From: Geminicoccus roseus DSM 18922
Lineage (GTDB): Bacteria; Pseudomonadota; Alphaproteobacteria; Geminicoccales; Geminicoccaceae
Length of the DNA: 64,000 nt
Assembly: GCF_000427665.1 (NCBI RefSeq)
Contig: NZ_KE386572.1
Span: 1,884,196-1,948,195 of the forward strand
Direction: 5' to 3'
Positions 53,376-61,667 of the stretch are shown in pieces. Within the stretch, counting starts at the first letter, position 1, and each line of letters opens with the position of its first letter. The position numbers were made by a program, and so were the translations under genes. The notes under the pieces were generated by a model, which was not told the origin of the DNA, searched no databases, and saw only the letters and a program-made list of their open reading frames with translations.

Positions 53376-53388
53376 TGGGTCTGGTGCT

Positions 53389-53416
53389 AATATGGCTACG
53401 CACAGTGTGCGTGCAA
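53389..53416 (-). promoter_or_regulatory. Candidate promoter of the NYN gene with palindromic operator
   Basis: On the minus strand TTGCAC (53416–53411) and CATATT (53394–53389) are 16 bases apart. The spacer overlaps a 15-base palindrome ACGCACA-G-TGTGCGT (53398–53412). A repressor bound there would block RNA polymerase. The regulator is not identified. Confidence 0.45.
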
Positions 53417-53441
53417 GAGGAATTTTTTCTTAAAGATACCC

Positions 53442-54467
53442 TCAGGCTTGGTCGAACACCTCCTGAAGCGCCTTGGGATCTCGGCTAGACAAAAGCGCCA
53501 GCTGCAGCAGCACCCGGGCCTTGCCGGGTTTGAATTCTCGGGCGGCGATGAAGCCGCGGGCGTCGTCGTCGACCTCGCCGTTGCGGAGCACCGCGCCCTC
53601 GGGCAGGCGGGTGCTGCGGACCACGGCGACGCCTCGGGCGGCGGCTTCCTGCAGGGCGTCCAGGGCCGGGTCGGTCATGTTGCCGTTGCCGACCCCGGCG
53701 ATCACCAGGCCGGCGGCGCCGGCCGCCAGCGCGGCGTCGATCAGCTCGCGGCCCATGCTGGCATGGGCGTAGAGGATGAAGACGAGGGGGAGGGCCTGGG
53801 CGTCGCCCAGGGGGAAACTGCCCTGGCCGGCGGCCAGCGGCGGCAGGGTGAAGCAGGGACGGCCGCCCTCGAACCGGCCGAGCGGGCCGCGCTCGGGCGA
53901 GCGGAACGCGTCGACCCGGCTGGCATGGAGCTTGTAGGCGTCGCGGGCGCCGTGGATCGTGTCGTTCAGGACCACCAGCACGCCGCGGCCGGAGGCGGCC
54001 GGATCAGCGGCCAGGGCCACGGCGTCGCGCAGGTTGGCGGGACCGTCGGCGCCAAGGGCGGTGGCCGGGCGCATCGAGCCCACGAACACCAGGGGCTTTG
54101 TCGTCCGCACCGTCAGGTGGGCGAACCAAGCGGTCTCCTCCATGGTGTCGGTGCCGTGGGTGACCACGATGCCGTCGACATCGTCGCTGGCCGCGAGCTG
54201 CTCCAGGCGGCGGGCCAGGGTCAGCCAGACCCGGTCGTTCATGTCCTGGCTGCCGATGTTGACCAGCTGCTCGGCACTCACGTGCGCGATCCCGGCCAGG
54301 TCCGGCACCGCGGCGAGCAGGGCGTCGACGGTGAAGGCGCCGGCGGCATAGCCGTGGCCGCCCGGGACCGCCTGGGCGCCGGCGATGGTGCCGCCGGTCG
54401 CCACCACATGGATGCGGGGCAAGGCGGGCGGGACGGGCGGAGCTGGATGCGGCGGCGGGGACGGCAA
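53442..54467 (-). CDS. L-asparaginase (type II family)
   Basis: This 341-residue amidohydrolase converts asparagine to aspartate and ammonia. The active-site threonine motif VVATGGTIAGA and the second motif VVTHGTDTMEETAWF are intact, with LVFVGSMRPATALGADGPANLRDAV. The C-terminal domain contains FILYAHASMGREL and VIAGVGNGNM. The N-terminus is proline-rich (PPPHPAPPVPPALP) and lacks a clear signal peptide, so the enzyme may be cytoplasmic despite belonging to the periplasmic-type group. It is a single gene. Confidence 0.92.
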   Translation of the reverse strand: MPSPPPHPAPPVPPALPRIHVVATGGTIAGAQAVPGGHGYAAGAFTVDALLAAVPDLAGIAHVSAEQLVNIGSQDMNDRVWLTLARRLEQLAASDDVDGIVVTHGTDTMEETAWFAHLTVRTTKPLVFVGSMRPATALGADGPANLRDAVALAADPAASGRGVLVVLNDTIHGARDAYKLHASRVDAFRSPERGPLGRFEGGRPCFTLPPLAAGQGSFPLGDAQALPLVFILYAHASMGRELIDAALAAGAAGLVIAGVGNGNMTDPALDALQEAAARGVAVVRSTRLPEGAVLRNGEVDDDARGFIAAREFKPGKARVLLQLALLSSRDPKALQEVFDQA

Positions 54468-54672
54468 GGTGCTGGGGCCTCCTGGGGAGCCGGGCGGGAC
54501 GCAGCGCGCCGGCCGAATGCGGAACGGGAAAAGCGGGGATCGGCCCCGCCCGTCGAGGGGAGCTTATCCAGCTTTCCGCGTCCGGCTGGAAGGGGGGCGC
54601 CGACCCCCCGTCACGGGCCGCAGGATTTTCATGTCACCACTGCGCGAGCCCGGTCGACGGGGCGGCAAAGCG

Positions 54673-54701
54673 TTGATAAGTCTCCCGCCACCGCATTTTA
54701 T
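54673..54701 (+). promoter_or_regulatory. Candidate promoter for the sugar importer at 54726
   Basis: TTGATA (54673–54678) and TTTTAT (54696–54701) have a 17-base spacer and lie 25 bases before the ATG. GATAA and TTATC flanking the spacer form a short inverted repeat that could serve as an operator. The remaining 258-base gap upstream contains nothing else clear. Confidence 0.4.
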
Positions 54702-54725
54702 CGTATCTAATAAAGGGAGGAACAG

Positions 54726-55682
54726 ATGAGGCTGGCTCAAGCGGCGACGACCGGGATCCTGACCTGCATGCTGGCGTTCTCGGGCGGCCAGGCGATGGCG
54801 TTCGACCAGGGCGACCTGATCGAGCCGATCGACAAGCCGCTGACCTTCGTGTTCGTGCCCAAGGTGGTCCATCCCTGGTACGACGTGGTCAAGGCCGGCG
54901 CCGACCAGGCGGTGGCCGAGTTGAAGCAGCAGGACATCGAGGTCGAGGTGATCTGGGATTCGCCGCCCCAGGCCGACGTCTCCGACCACAACCGCCGGAT
55001 CGAGACCAATATCGGCCGCCATCCCGACGGCCTGGCGGTGTCCTGCCTCGACCCGGCCAGCAACGTGCAGCTGCTGAACGAGGCAATGGGGGTGGGCGTC
55101 AACCTCATCACCTTCGACACCTTCTGCGACGACGCGTTCGACTTCATCGGCCACAAGGGCGACTTCCAGGACGGCTACGACCTGGCCGAGTTCCTGGCCG
55201 AGCAGATCGGCAACGAGGGCAAGGTCGGGATCCTGTCCGGCAGCCTGACCGCCCGCAACCATGCCGAGCGGGTGCGCGGCTTCAAGGAGGCCATGGCCAA
55301 CCATCCCGACATCGAGGTGGTGTTCGAGCAGCCGGACGAGGACAGCCTGGAGAAGGCGGTGGCGCTCACCGAGAACGCGCTGCAGGCGAACCCGGACCTT
55401 GACGGCATCTTCGGCGCCAACGCTTCCAACCCGATCGGCGCCGCCCGCGCCGTGGCCAATGCCGGCAAGTCCGGCGAGGTGGTCATTGTCGGCATGGACG
55501 ACCTGCCCGAGACCCTGCAGTTCATCCAGGATGGCGTGATCGCCGGGGTGAAGGCGCAGCGGCAGTGGGAGATCGGCTACTGGGCGGTGAAGTACCTGGT
55601 CGCCAAGAACCAGAACCACACCGTGCCCCACGAGCATGCCACCGGATCGCAGATCCTGACCAAGGAACTGCTCGCCGAGTAA
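54726..55682 (+). CDS. Sugar ABC transporter substrate-binding protein
   Basis: This 318-residue periplasmic binding protein is of the ribose/galactose type. The signal peptide (residues 1–25) ends GGQAMA. The mature part has TFVFVPKVVHPWYDVVKAGADQA, PDGLAVSCLDPASN, NLITFDTFCDD and IVGMDDLPETLQFIQDGVIAGV. It is the first gene of a three-gene plus-strand operon (binding protein, ATPase, permease), started by AAAGGGAGG. A 13-base hairpin after the gene separates it from the ATPase, consistent with higher expression of the binding protein. The sugar is unknown. Confidence 0.93.
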   Translation: MRLAQAATTGILTCMLAFSGGQAMAFDQGDLIEPIDKPLTFVFVPKVVHPWYDVVKAGADQAVAELKQQDIEVEVIWDSPPQADVSDHNRRIETNIGRHPDGLAVSCLDPASNVQLLNEAMGVGVNLITFDTFCDDAFDFIGHKGDFQDGYDLAEFLAEQIGNEGKVGILSGSLTARNHAERVRGFKEAMANHPDIEVVFEQPDEDSLEKAVALTENALQANPDLDGIFGANASNPIGAARAVANAGKSGEVVIVGMDDLPETLQFIQDGVIAGVKAQRQWEIGYWAVKYLVAKNQNHTVPHEHATGSQILTKELLAE

Positions 55683-55705
55683 CGGGGGCTTCTTCGATCC
55701 ACGAC

Positions 55706-55738
55706 GCGGGAAGGCGGCGGGAAGGGCCGCCTTCCCGC
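55706..55738. repeat. Perfect 13-base hairpin between binding-protein and ATPase genes
   Basis: GCGGGAAGGCGGC (55706–55718) and GCCGCCTTCCCGC (55726–55738) pair without mismatch around a seven-base loop. No T-tract follows, so transcription probably continues to the ATPase. As in other importer operons it may protect the binding-protein mRNA from 3' degradation. Confidence 0.65.
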
Positions 55739-55754
55739 CCGGGCGACGGCAGGC

Positions 55755-57242
55755 ATGAACCAGGCAATCTTCGAGGCGCGGAGCGTGTCGCGCCGCTTCG
55801 ACGCGGTGGTGGCGCTCGACCAGGTCTCGATCGGCATCGCCGCGGGCGAGGTCCACGCCGTGATCGGCGAGAACGGCGCCGGCAAGAGCACGCTGATGAA
55901 CATCTTCTGCGGCAAGCTGCAGCCGAGCGAGGGCGAGCTGTTCCTCGACGGCCGGCCGGTGCTGTTCCACACGCCGCTCGACGCGCAGCTGGCCGGGATC
56001 GCGATCGCGCCGCAGGAGATCAACCTGGTCCCGGCGCTGACCGTGGCAGAGAACATCCTGCTGGGCGCGCAGCGCACCGGGCGGCTCGGCACGATCGACT
56101 GGACGCGGACCCGCGCGGAGGCGGCGGCCTGCCTGGCCCAGCTCGACGAGACCATCGACCCCGGCCAGACCGTGGACCACCTGAGCAAGGCGCAGCAGCA
56201 GCTGGTCCAGATCGCCCGGGCGGTGGCGACCTCGGCCAGGATCCTGATCTTCGACGAGCCGACCGCCGCGCTGACCGACAAGGAGGCGCAGCGCCTGTTC
56301 CGCTTCATCCGCACCTTCCGGGCCAAGGGCGGGGCGATCTTCTACATCTCGCACCGGCTGGACGAGATCCTGGAGCTGTCGGACCGGATCTCGGTGCTGC
56401 GCGACGGCCGCTTCATCACCGAGTTGGAGCCTCGTCGGACCAGCAAGGACGAGATGGTGCAGCACATGGCCGGCCGGCCGGTGCAGATCGGCCATGGCGC
56501 CGGCCGGGAACTCGGCGACCGCGAGGTCGTGCTGGAAGTGCGCGGGCTGACCAGGCAGGGCGAGTTCCGCGACATCGGCTTCGACCTGCACCAGGGCGAG
56601 ATCCTGGGGGTGGCCGGGCTGGTCGGCTCCGGGCGCACCGAGCTCGGCAAGTGCATCTTCGGCGTCACCCATGCCAGCGCCGGCAGCATCCGGCTGTTCG
56701 GCCAGCCGTTCCGGGCCGGCCATCCGGCCGACGCGATCGCCAAGGGCCTGGTCTACCTGCCCGAGGAGCGCAAGCAGGAGGGCATCTTCCCGCTGCTCAG
56801 CATCACCGAGAACATGGCGATGCCGGCGATGGACCGCTTCCGCCGCGTGCTCGGCCTGCGCTTCAACGAGATGGTGCAGGAGGTGGAAACCTATGTCCGC
56901 AACGTCGGCATCAAGATCGGCCGGCCCGAGGACGCCATCACCACGCTGAGCGGCGGCAACCAGCAGAAGGTGATCCTGGCCCGCTGGCTGATGAAGAACA
57001 GCCGGATCCTGATCCTGGACGAGCCCACCCGCGGGATCGACGTGAAGGCGAAATTCGAGATCCAGGCTTTCCTGCGCGACCTGTCGGGCAAGGGGCTGTC
57101 GATCCTCTACATCTCCTCGGAGCTGCAGGAGGTGCTGGACGTCGCCGACCGGATCCTGGTGATGCACGAGGGCCAGGCCAAGGGCATCGAGCCGGCGAGC
57201 GCGGCGACGCAGGAATCCCTGCTCGCCCTGGCGATGAGTTGA
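55755..57242 (+). CDS. Sugar ABC transporter ATP-binding protein (RbsA-like)
   Basis: This 495-residue ATPase has two nucleotide-binding domains. In the first, Walker A GENGAGKST and Walker B ILIFDEPTAALTD are intact but the signature is LSKAQQQLVQIARA instead of LSGGQ. In the second, Walker A is degenerate (GLVGSGRTEL) and signature LSGGNQQKVILARWL and Walker B LILDEPTRGIDV are good. This asymmetry is usual for sugar importers of this class. The gene begins about 17 bases after the hairpin and 72 bases after the binding-protein stop. Confidence 0.94.
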   Translation: MNQAIFEARSVSRRFDAVVALDQVSIGIAAGEVHAVIGENGAGKSTLMNIFCGKLQPSEGELFLDGRPVLFHTPLDAQLAGIAIAPQEINLVPALTVAENILLGAQRTGRLGTIDWTRTRAEAAACLAQLDETIDPGQTVDHLSKAQQQLVQIARAVATSARILIFDEPTAALTDKEAQRLFRFIRTFRAKGGAIFYISHRLDEILELSDRISVLRDGRFITELEPRRTSKDEMVQHMAGRPVQIGHGAGRELGDREVVLEVRGLTRQGEFRDIGFDLHQGEILGVAGLVGSGRTELGKCIFGVTHASAGSIRLFGQPFRAGHPADAIAKGLVYLPEERKQEGIFPLLSITENMAMPAMDRFRRVLGLRFNEMVQEVETYVRNVGIKIGRPEDAITTLSGGNQQKVILARWLMKNSRILILDEPTRGIDVKAKFEIQAFLRDLSGKGLSILYISSELQEVLDVADRILVMHEGQAKGIEPASAATQESLLALAMS

Positions 57243-57252
57243 GGCAGGCGAC

Positions 57253-58245
57253 ATGAAGAACGAGATGACGAGGCCGCTGCCGGGACCGGAAGCGCGTCCG
57301 GGCTGGGTGCACCAGCTCAACCGCTTCCGCCGCTGGGAGGCCAGCGGCATCCTGGTGGCGCTGATCGTGCTGGTGGTGGTGCTCGGCCTGACCACGCCGA
57401 GCTTCCTGTCCCAGTACAACCTGAGCGTGGTCGCCCGGCAGGCGTCGTTCGTGGGCCTGGTGGCGCTCGGCCAGACCCTGGTCCTGCTGATGGGCGGGAT
57501 CGACCTGTCGGTGGGCGCCGCCGCCGGCCTGTCGGCGATCGTGGGCGCGCTGCTGATGACGGCGCTGGGGGTGCATCCCTACCTGGCCCTGCCGATCACG
57601 CTGCTGTTCGGGATGTGCCTGGGCTTCATCAACGGGTTCTTCGTCGCCCGGCTGCGGCTGAACCCGTTCATCGTCACCCTCGCCTCCTGGGAGGTGTTCG
57701 CCGGGCTGACCCTGGTGATCACCAAGGGCGCGCCGATCCGGCCGCTGGACCCGGACTTCCGGGTGTTCGGCCAGGGCAGCATCCTGGGCGTGCCGGTGCC
57801 GGTGGTGATCTTCCTGGTGGCCGGCGCCATCCTCACCTACGTCCTGGCCAAGACCCGGTTCGGGCGCAACATCTACGCGGTCGGCGGCAACCGCGAGGCG
57901 GCGACCCTGGTCGGCATCCGGGTCTGGCGCGTGGAGTTCCTGGTGTTCGGGCTGGCCGGGATGTTCGCGGCGCTGGCCGGGATGCTCTATGCCAGCCGGA
58001 TGGACGCCGGCCAGCCCTCGGTGGGCGAGGGCTGGCTGATGGGCGCCATCACCGCGGCGATCCTGGGCGGCACCAGCCTGCGCGGCGGGCAGGGCAGCAT
58101 CGTCGGCACGATCCTGGGCGCGCTGCTGATGGCGGTGCTGGCCAACAGCATCGTGCTCCTGAACGTGTCCGGCTACTGGGAGCGGGTGATCGTGGGCCTG
58201 GTGGTCCTGATCGCGATCCTGGCCGACCTTCTGCGGCGGAGGTGA
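57253..58245 (+). CDS. Sugar ABC transporter permease (RbsC-like)
   Basis: This 330-residue inner-membrane permease has the family signature LGQTLVLLMGGIDLSVGAAAG, the ATPase-contact segment TRFGRNIYAVGGNREAATLVGIRV and C-terminal GGTSLRGGQGSIVGTILGALLMA. It lies ten bases after the ATPase stop and is the last gene of the plus-strand importer. It converges on the SDR gene ten bases away, with no visible terminator between them. Confidence 0.94.
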   Translation: MKNEMTRPLPGPEARPGWVHQLNRFRRWEASGILVALIVLVVVLGLTTPSFLSQYNLSVVARQASFVGLVALGQTLVLLMGGIDLSVGAAAGLSAIVGALLMTALGVHPYLALPITLLFGMCLGFINGFFVARLRLNPFIVTLASWEVFAGLTLVITKGAPIRPLDPDFRVFGQGSILGVPVPVVIFLVAGAILTYVLAKTRFGRNIYAVGGNREAATLVGIRVWRVEFLVFGLAGMFAALAGMLYASRMDAGQPSVGEGWLMGAITAAILGGTSLRGGQGSIVGTILGALLMAVLANSIVLLNVSGYWERVIVGLVVLIAILADLLRRR

Positions 58246-58255
58246 GAAGAGGGCC

Positions 58256-59026
58256 TCACCAGCAGGTGAAGCCGCCGTCGATGACCAAGTCCTGGCCGGT
58301 GCAGAAGGACGAGGCCCGGCTGGCCAGGAAGATCGCCGGCCCGGCCATCTCGTCGACGCTGGCCATCCGGCCCATCGGCGTCTCGGCCTCGAACACGGCG
58401 GTCTGGGTCGCCATCTCGGGCCGGGTGTTCATCGGCGTGGCGGTGTAGCCCGGGCTGATCGCGTTCACCCGGATGCCGCGGTCGCACCATTCCATCGCGA
58501 GGCTGCGGGTGAGGTGGATCACCCCGGCCTTGGAGGTGTTGTAGTGGATCTGCTGCAGGCCGCGGTTCACGATCGAGCCCGACATCGAGGCGATGTTCAC
58601 GATCGAGCCGCGCCGGCGGGCCAGCATCCGCCGGGCCTCGGCCTGGCAGGACAGGAACACCCCGGTCAGGTTGATGTCGAGCATCCGCTGCCACTGGTCG
58701 AGCGGCATGTCCTCGGCCGGGAAGGCGTTGGCGATGCCGGCGGCGTTGACCGCGACGGTGAGCCCGCCCAGCTGGCGCTCGGCGGCGTCCACCGCCGCCT
58801 CGACCTCGGCGGCCTCCGTGACCGAGCCGCGCAGCACGACGGCGCGCCGCCCGGCCGCCTCGATCCGCGCCCGGGTGTCGTCCAGCCCGGCGCTGCCCGG
58901 CAGGTCGAAGCAGGCCACGTCGGCGCCGGCCTCGGCCAGGCCCACCGCGATCCGCTGGCCGATGCCGGAGCCGGCCCCGGTGACCAGGGCGATGTCGCCG
59001 TCCAGCCTGAATAGATCGATGCTCAT
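58256..59026 (-). CDS. SDR family oxidoreductase, probable polyol dehydrogenase
   Basis: This 256-residue short-chain dehydrogenase has cofactor loop VTGAGSGIGQRIA, VNAAGIAN, catalytic Ser147 in NIASMSGS and Tyr162/Lys166 in YNTSKAG. Asp41 in CFDLPG suggests NAD preference. It ends with the typical SFCTGQDLVIDGGFTCW. The start at 59026 is supported by GAGG. It is the last gene of the minus-strand operon with FGGY kinase and importer; it likely oxidises a sugar alcohol before or after phosphorylation. Confidence 0.92.
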   Translation of the reverse strand: MSIDLFRLDGDIALVTGAGSGIGQRIAVGLAEAGADVACFDLPGSAGLDDTRARIEAAGRRAVVLRGSVTEAAEVEAAVDAAERQLGGLTVAVNAAGIANAFPAEDMPLDQWQRMLDINLTGVFLSCQAEARRMLARRRGSIVNIASMSGSIVNRGLQQIHYNTSKAGVIHLTRSLAMEWCDRGIRVNAISPGYTATPMNTRPEMATQTAVFEAETPMGRMASVDEMAGPAIFLASRASSFCTGQDLVIDGGFTCW

Positions 59027-59045
59027 CGGTTCCTCGTTCGGCTCG

Positions 59046-60560
59046 TCACGCGGTCGCCAGTTCCATGATCGAATGGCGGCTGGCCTGTCCCTGGCCCAGC
59101 ATGCCCTGGGCGCGGCCGCGCGCCAGGACCATGACCCGGTGGGACAGGCCCAGGACCTCGTCCAGGTCGGAGCTCACCACCACCACCGCCATGCCGGCCC
59201 GGGCCAGCTCCACGATCACGTCGTAGATCATCGCCCGGGCGCCGACATCGATGCCGCGGGTCGGCTCGTCCAGGATGAAGACCTTGGGCGAGCGGGCCAG
59301 CCACTTGGCGATCACCACCTTCTGCTGGTTGCCGCCGGAGAGGTGCCGGGCGTCCTGGGCCGGGGCGCCCTTGACCCCCATGCGCGCGATCAGGTCCACG
59401 GCAAAGCGCCGGATCTTGCCCGGCAGCACCCAGCCGTCGGCGGCCACCAGGTCCAGGTTGCCGATCGCCATGTTCTCGGCGATCGAGCTTTCCAGGACCA
59501 AGCCCTGGCCCTTGCGGTCCTCGGGAACCAGCACGATGCCGGCATCGATCGCGTCGCGCGGGTTGCGGATGTTCAAAACGCGGCCTTCCAGCCGGATCGT
59601 CCCGGACTGCAGCGGGTCGGCCCCGGCGATCGCGCGGACCAGCTCGGTGCGGCCAGCGCCGACGATCCCGGCGATGCCGACGATCTCGCCGGCATGGACC
59701 TTGAAGCTGACATCCTCGAAGCTGCCGTCGGCGGAGGTCAGGTTCTCGACCTCCAGCGCCACCCGCTCCTGGGCGGGCCGGTGCTCGGGGAACATCCGGT
59801 CCACGCTGCGGCCGACCATGTTCTCGACCAGGGTCGGGACCGGGACCCGGGCGGTCGGGTGCTGGGCCACCAGCTGGCCATCGCGCAGCACCACGATCCG
59901 GTCGGCGATCTGGGCGATCTCGTCCAGGCGGTGGCTGATATAGATGAAGGAGACGCCGTCGGCCTTGAGCTTGCGGACCTGCTCGAACAGCCGCTCGGTC
60001 TCCTCGCCGCCCAGCGCCGCGGTCGGCTCGTCCAGGATCATCAGGCGCGAGTTCCAGGTCAGCGCCTTGGCGATCTCGACCTGCTGCTGCGCTGCCACCC
60101 GCAGCGTGCCGACCTTGCGGGTGGCCGGCACATGCAGGCCCAGCCGCTCGATCTGCTCCTGGGTGCGCCGGTTCATCTCGGCGCGGTCGATCCGGCCGTT
60201 GCGGGTCAGGAGATGGCCGACGAACACGTTCTCGGCGATGGAGAGCTGCGGCAGGAGCCGCATCTCCTGGTGGATCAGGCCGATCCCGGCATGCAGCGCG
60301 TCCTTGGGCTGGCCGGGCGCGTAGGGGCGCCCGTTCCAGGTCATCGTGCCGGTGCTGGGCGGGATGATCCCGGCGATGATCGAGGACAGGGTCGACTTGC
60401 CGGCCCCGTTCTCCCCCAGCACCGCGACGACCTCGCCTGGGCGCACCTCCAGGTCGACGTCCTGGAGGACGGTGATGCCGACAAACGATTTGCCGATCCC
60501 GCGCAGCACGAGGCCGTCGGTCCTGCCATCGCCGGTGGTCGTTGCGGCTGTCGTCATCAC
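59046..60560 (-). CDS. Sugar ABC transporter ATP-binding protein (RbsA-like)
   Basis: This 504-residue double-domain ATPase has first-domain Walker A GENGAGKST, degenerate signature LRVAAQQQVEIAKAL and Walker B LMILDEPTAALGG. The second domain has GIVGAGRTEL, LSGGNQQKVVIAKWLARS and FILDEPTRGIDVGA. It sits between the binding protein (55 bases upstream in the transcript) and the SDR gene (19 bases downstream). It energises the permease encoded at 61668. Confidence 0.94.
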   Translation of the reverse strand: MMTTAATTTGDGRTDGLVLRGIGKSFVGITVLQDVDLEVRPGEVVAVLGENGAGKSTLSSIIAGIIPPSTGTMTWNGRPYAPGQPKDALHAGIGLIHQEMRLLPQLSIAENVFVGHLLTRNGRIDRAEMNRRTQEQIERLGLHVPATRKVGTLRVAAQQQVEIAKALTWNSRLMILDEPTAALGGEETERLFEQVRKLKADGVSFIYISHRLDEIAQIADRIVVLRDGQLVAQHPTARVPVPTLVENMVGRSVDRMFPEHRPAQERVALEVENLTSADGSFEDVSFKVHAGEIVGIAGIVGAGRTELVRAIAGADPLQSGTIRLEGRVLNIRNPRDAIDAGIVLVPEDRKGQGLVLESSIAENMAIGNLDLVAADGWVLPGKIRRFAVDLIARMGVKGAPAQDARHLSGGNQQKVVIAKWLARSPKVFILDEPTRGIDVGARAMIYDVIVELARAGMAVVVVSSDLDEVLGLSHRVMVLARGRAQGMLGQGQASRHSIMELATA

Positions 60561-60587
60561 CGTTGCTCCGTCAGAAGGTCGTCGCGG

Positions 60588-60620
60588 CCCGGATCAGGCC
60601 CGGATCAGGCCCGGATCAGG
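60588..60620. repeat. Three tandem copies of an 11-base repeat
   Basis: CCCGGATCAGG occurs three times in direct succession at 60588–60598, 60599–60609 and 60610–60620. The last copy contains the stop codon of the binding-protein gene (TGA on the minus strand). The perfect identity suggests recent slippage at the gene end, and copies read on the minus strand each offer a TGA. Confidence 0.85.
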
Positions 60621-61545
60621 GATGCTGCTCGATGAACGGACCCACGTTCTCCTGGGTGGTCAGGGTCGCCGGCTGCAGCTGCTCGGCCGGGGCCTCCTCG
60701 CCGTCGATCAGGGCCAGCGCCGTTTCCAGGGCCAGCCGGCCCATGGCCTGGGTGCGCTGGGTCATGGTGGCGTCGAGCGTGCCGTCCTGGACCGCCTTCA
60801 GGCCGGCGACGTCGCCGTCGAAGCCGACGATGAACACGTCATGGTCGAGATTGGCGACCTTGACCGCCTGGGCGGCGCCGAGCGCCAGGGCGTCGGCGCG
60901 ACCGAAGATCACGTTCACGTCCGGATAGCGCTGCAGCATGTCCTGGGTGATGTTGAAGCCCTCGTCCTGGGCCCACATGGTGCTGGCCTGGCGGGCGACC
61001 TCCTCCACGCCGGGGCAGTTCTCGGCCAAGCCCTCCTTGAAGCCCTGGTCGCGGTCCAGCTCCGGGGTGGTGCCGGTCTGGCCCTGGATCACCAGGAGCT
61101 TGCCGGTGCCGCCGGTGAGCTCGCAGACATGCTTGGCGAGGTCCTTGGCGGCTTCCACGCTGTTGGTAGCGATAAAGGAATCGCCCGGCGCGTCGGCCGG
61201 GTTGCGGTCGACGGTCACCACCGGGACGCCGGCGGCCTTGGCGGCCTTGACCGGCACCGAGGCGGCGGTGGCGCCGGCCGGGATGTAGATCAGGGCCTGG
61301 ACCTGGCGGGTCAGCAGATCCTGGATCTGGTTGACCTGGGCGGCGGCGTCGCCCTTGGCGTCGACGGTGATGATCTCGACGCCCATCTCCTGGCCGGCCG
61401 CCTCGACCGACTGCTTGATCTGGTTGAAGAAATCGGCCTGCAGGTTGGCGACGGCCAGGCCGACGACCTTCTGGTCCTGCGCGACGGCGGCGGTCATCGT
61501 GCCCATCAGCAGGGCCGCGGCGGCGAGGCAAGTACGTCGAAGCAT
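60616..61545 (-). CDS. Sugar ABC transporter substrate-binding protein (ribose type)
   Basis: This 309-residue periplasmic binding protein has a signal peptide (TCLAAAALLMGTMTAAVAQ). The mature part shows VGLAVANLQADFFNQIKQSVEAAGQE, ALIYIPAGATAASVPVKAAKAAGVPVVTVDRNP, FIATNSVEAAKDLA and FIVGFDGDVAGLKAVQDGTLDATMTQ, which is the RbsB pattern. The start at 61545 has GGGAGG six bases upstream; the frame to 61566 is extension. The gene order kinase, permease, binding protein, ATPase, SDR suggests a pentose or pentitol as substrate. Confidence 0.93.
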   Translation of the reverse strand: MLRRTCLAAAALLMGTMTAAVAQDQKVVGLAVANLQADFFNQIKQSVEAAGQEMGVEIITVDAKGDAAAQVNQIQDLLTRQVQALIYIPAGATAASVPVKAAKAAGVPVVTVDRNPADAPGDSFIATNSVEAAKDLAKHVCELTGGTGKLLVIQGQTGTTPELDRDQGFKEGLAENCPGVEEVARQASTMWAQDEGFNITQDMLQRYPDVNVIFGRADALALGAAQAVKVANLDHDVFIVGFDGDVAGLKAVQDGTLDATMTQRTQAMGRLALETALALIDGEEAPAEQLQPATLTTQENVGPFIEQHP

Positions 61546-61596
61546 GGGGATCCTCCCTAGATCCAAGACGGAAATGGCCCGGTTCGGCTTGGTTGA

Positions 61597-61632
61597 AGCC
61601 TGAAGCGACCGGGCTTGCCAACGCTTCAGGCT
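61597..61632. repeat. Perfect 11-base inverted repeat between permease and binding-protein genes
   Basis: AGCCTGAAGCG (61597–61607) and CGCTTCAGGCT (61622–61632) are perfectly complementary with a 14-base loop. A second GC-rich hairpin (GGCCCGACCGGGCC) lies next to it, towards the permease gene. No T-tract follows. They lie just upstream of the binding-protein gene on its transcript, so they may be an operator or an mRNA stability element. Confidence 0.55.
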
Positions 61633-61667
61633 GTCACGATCGGCCCGACCGGGCCGGCGCGGGCGGT

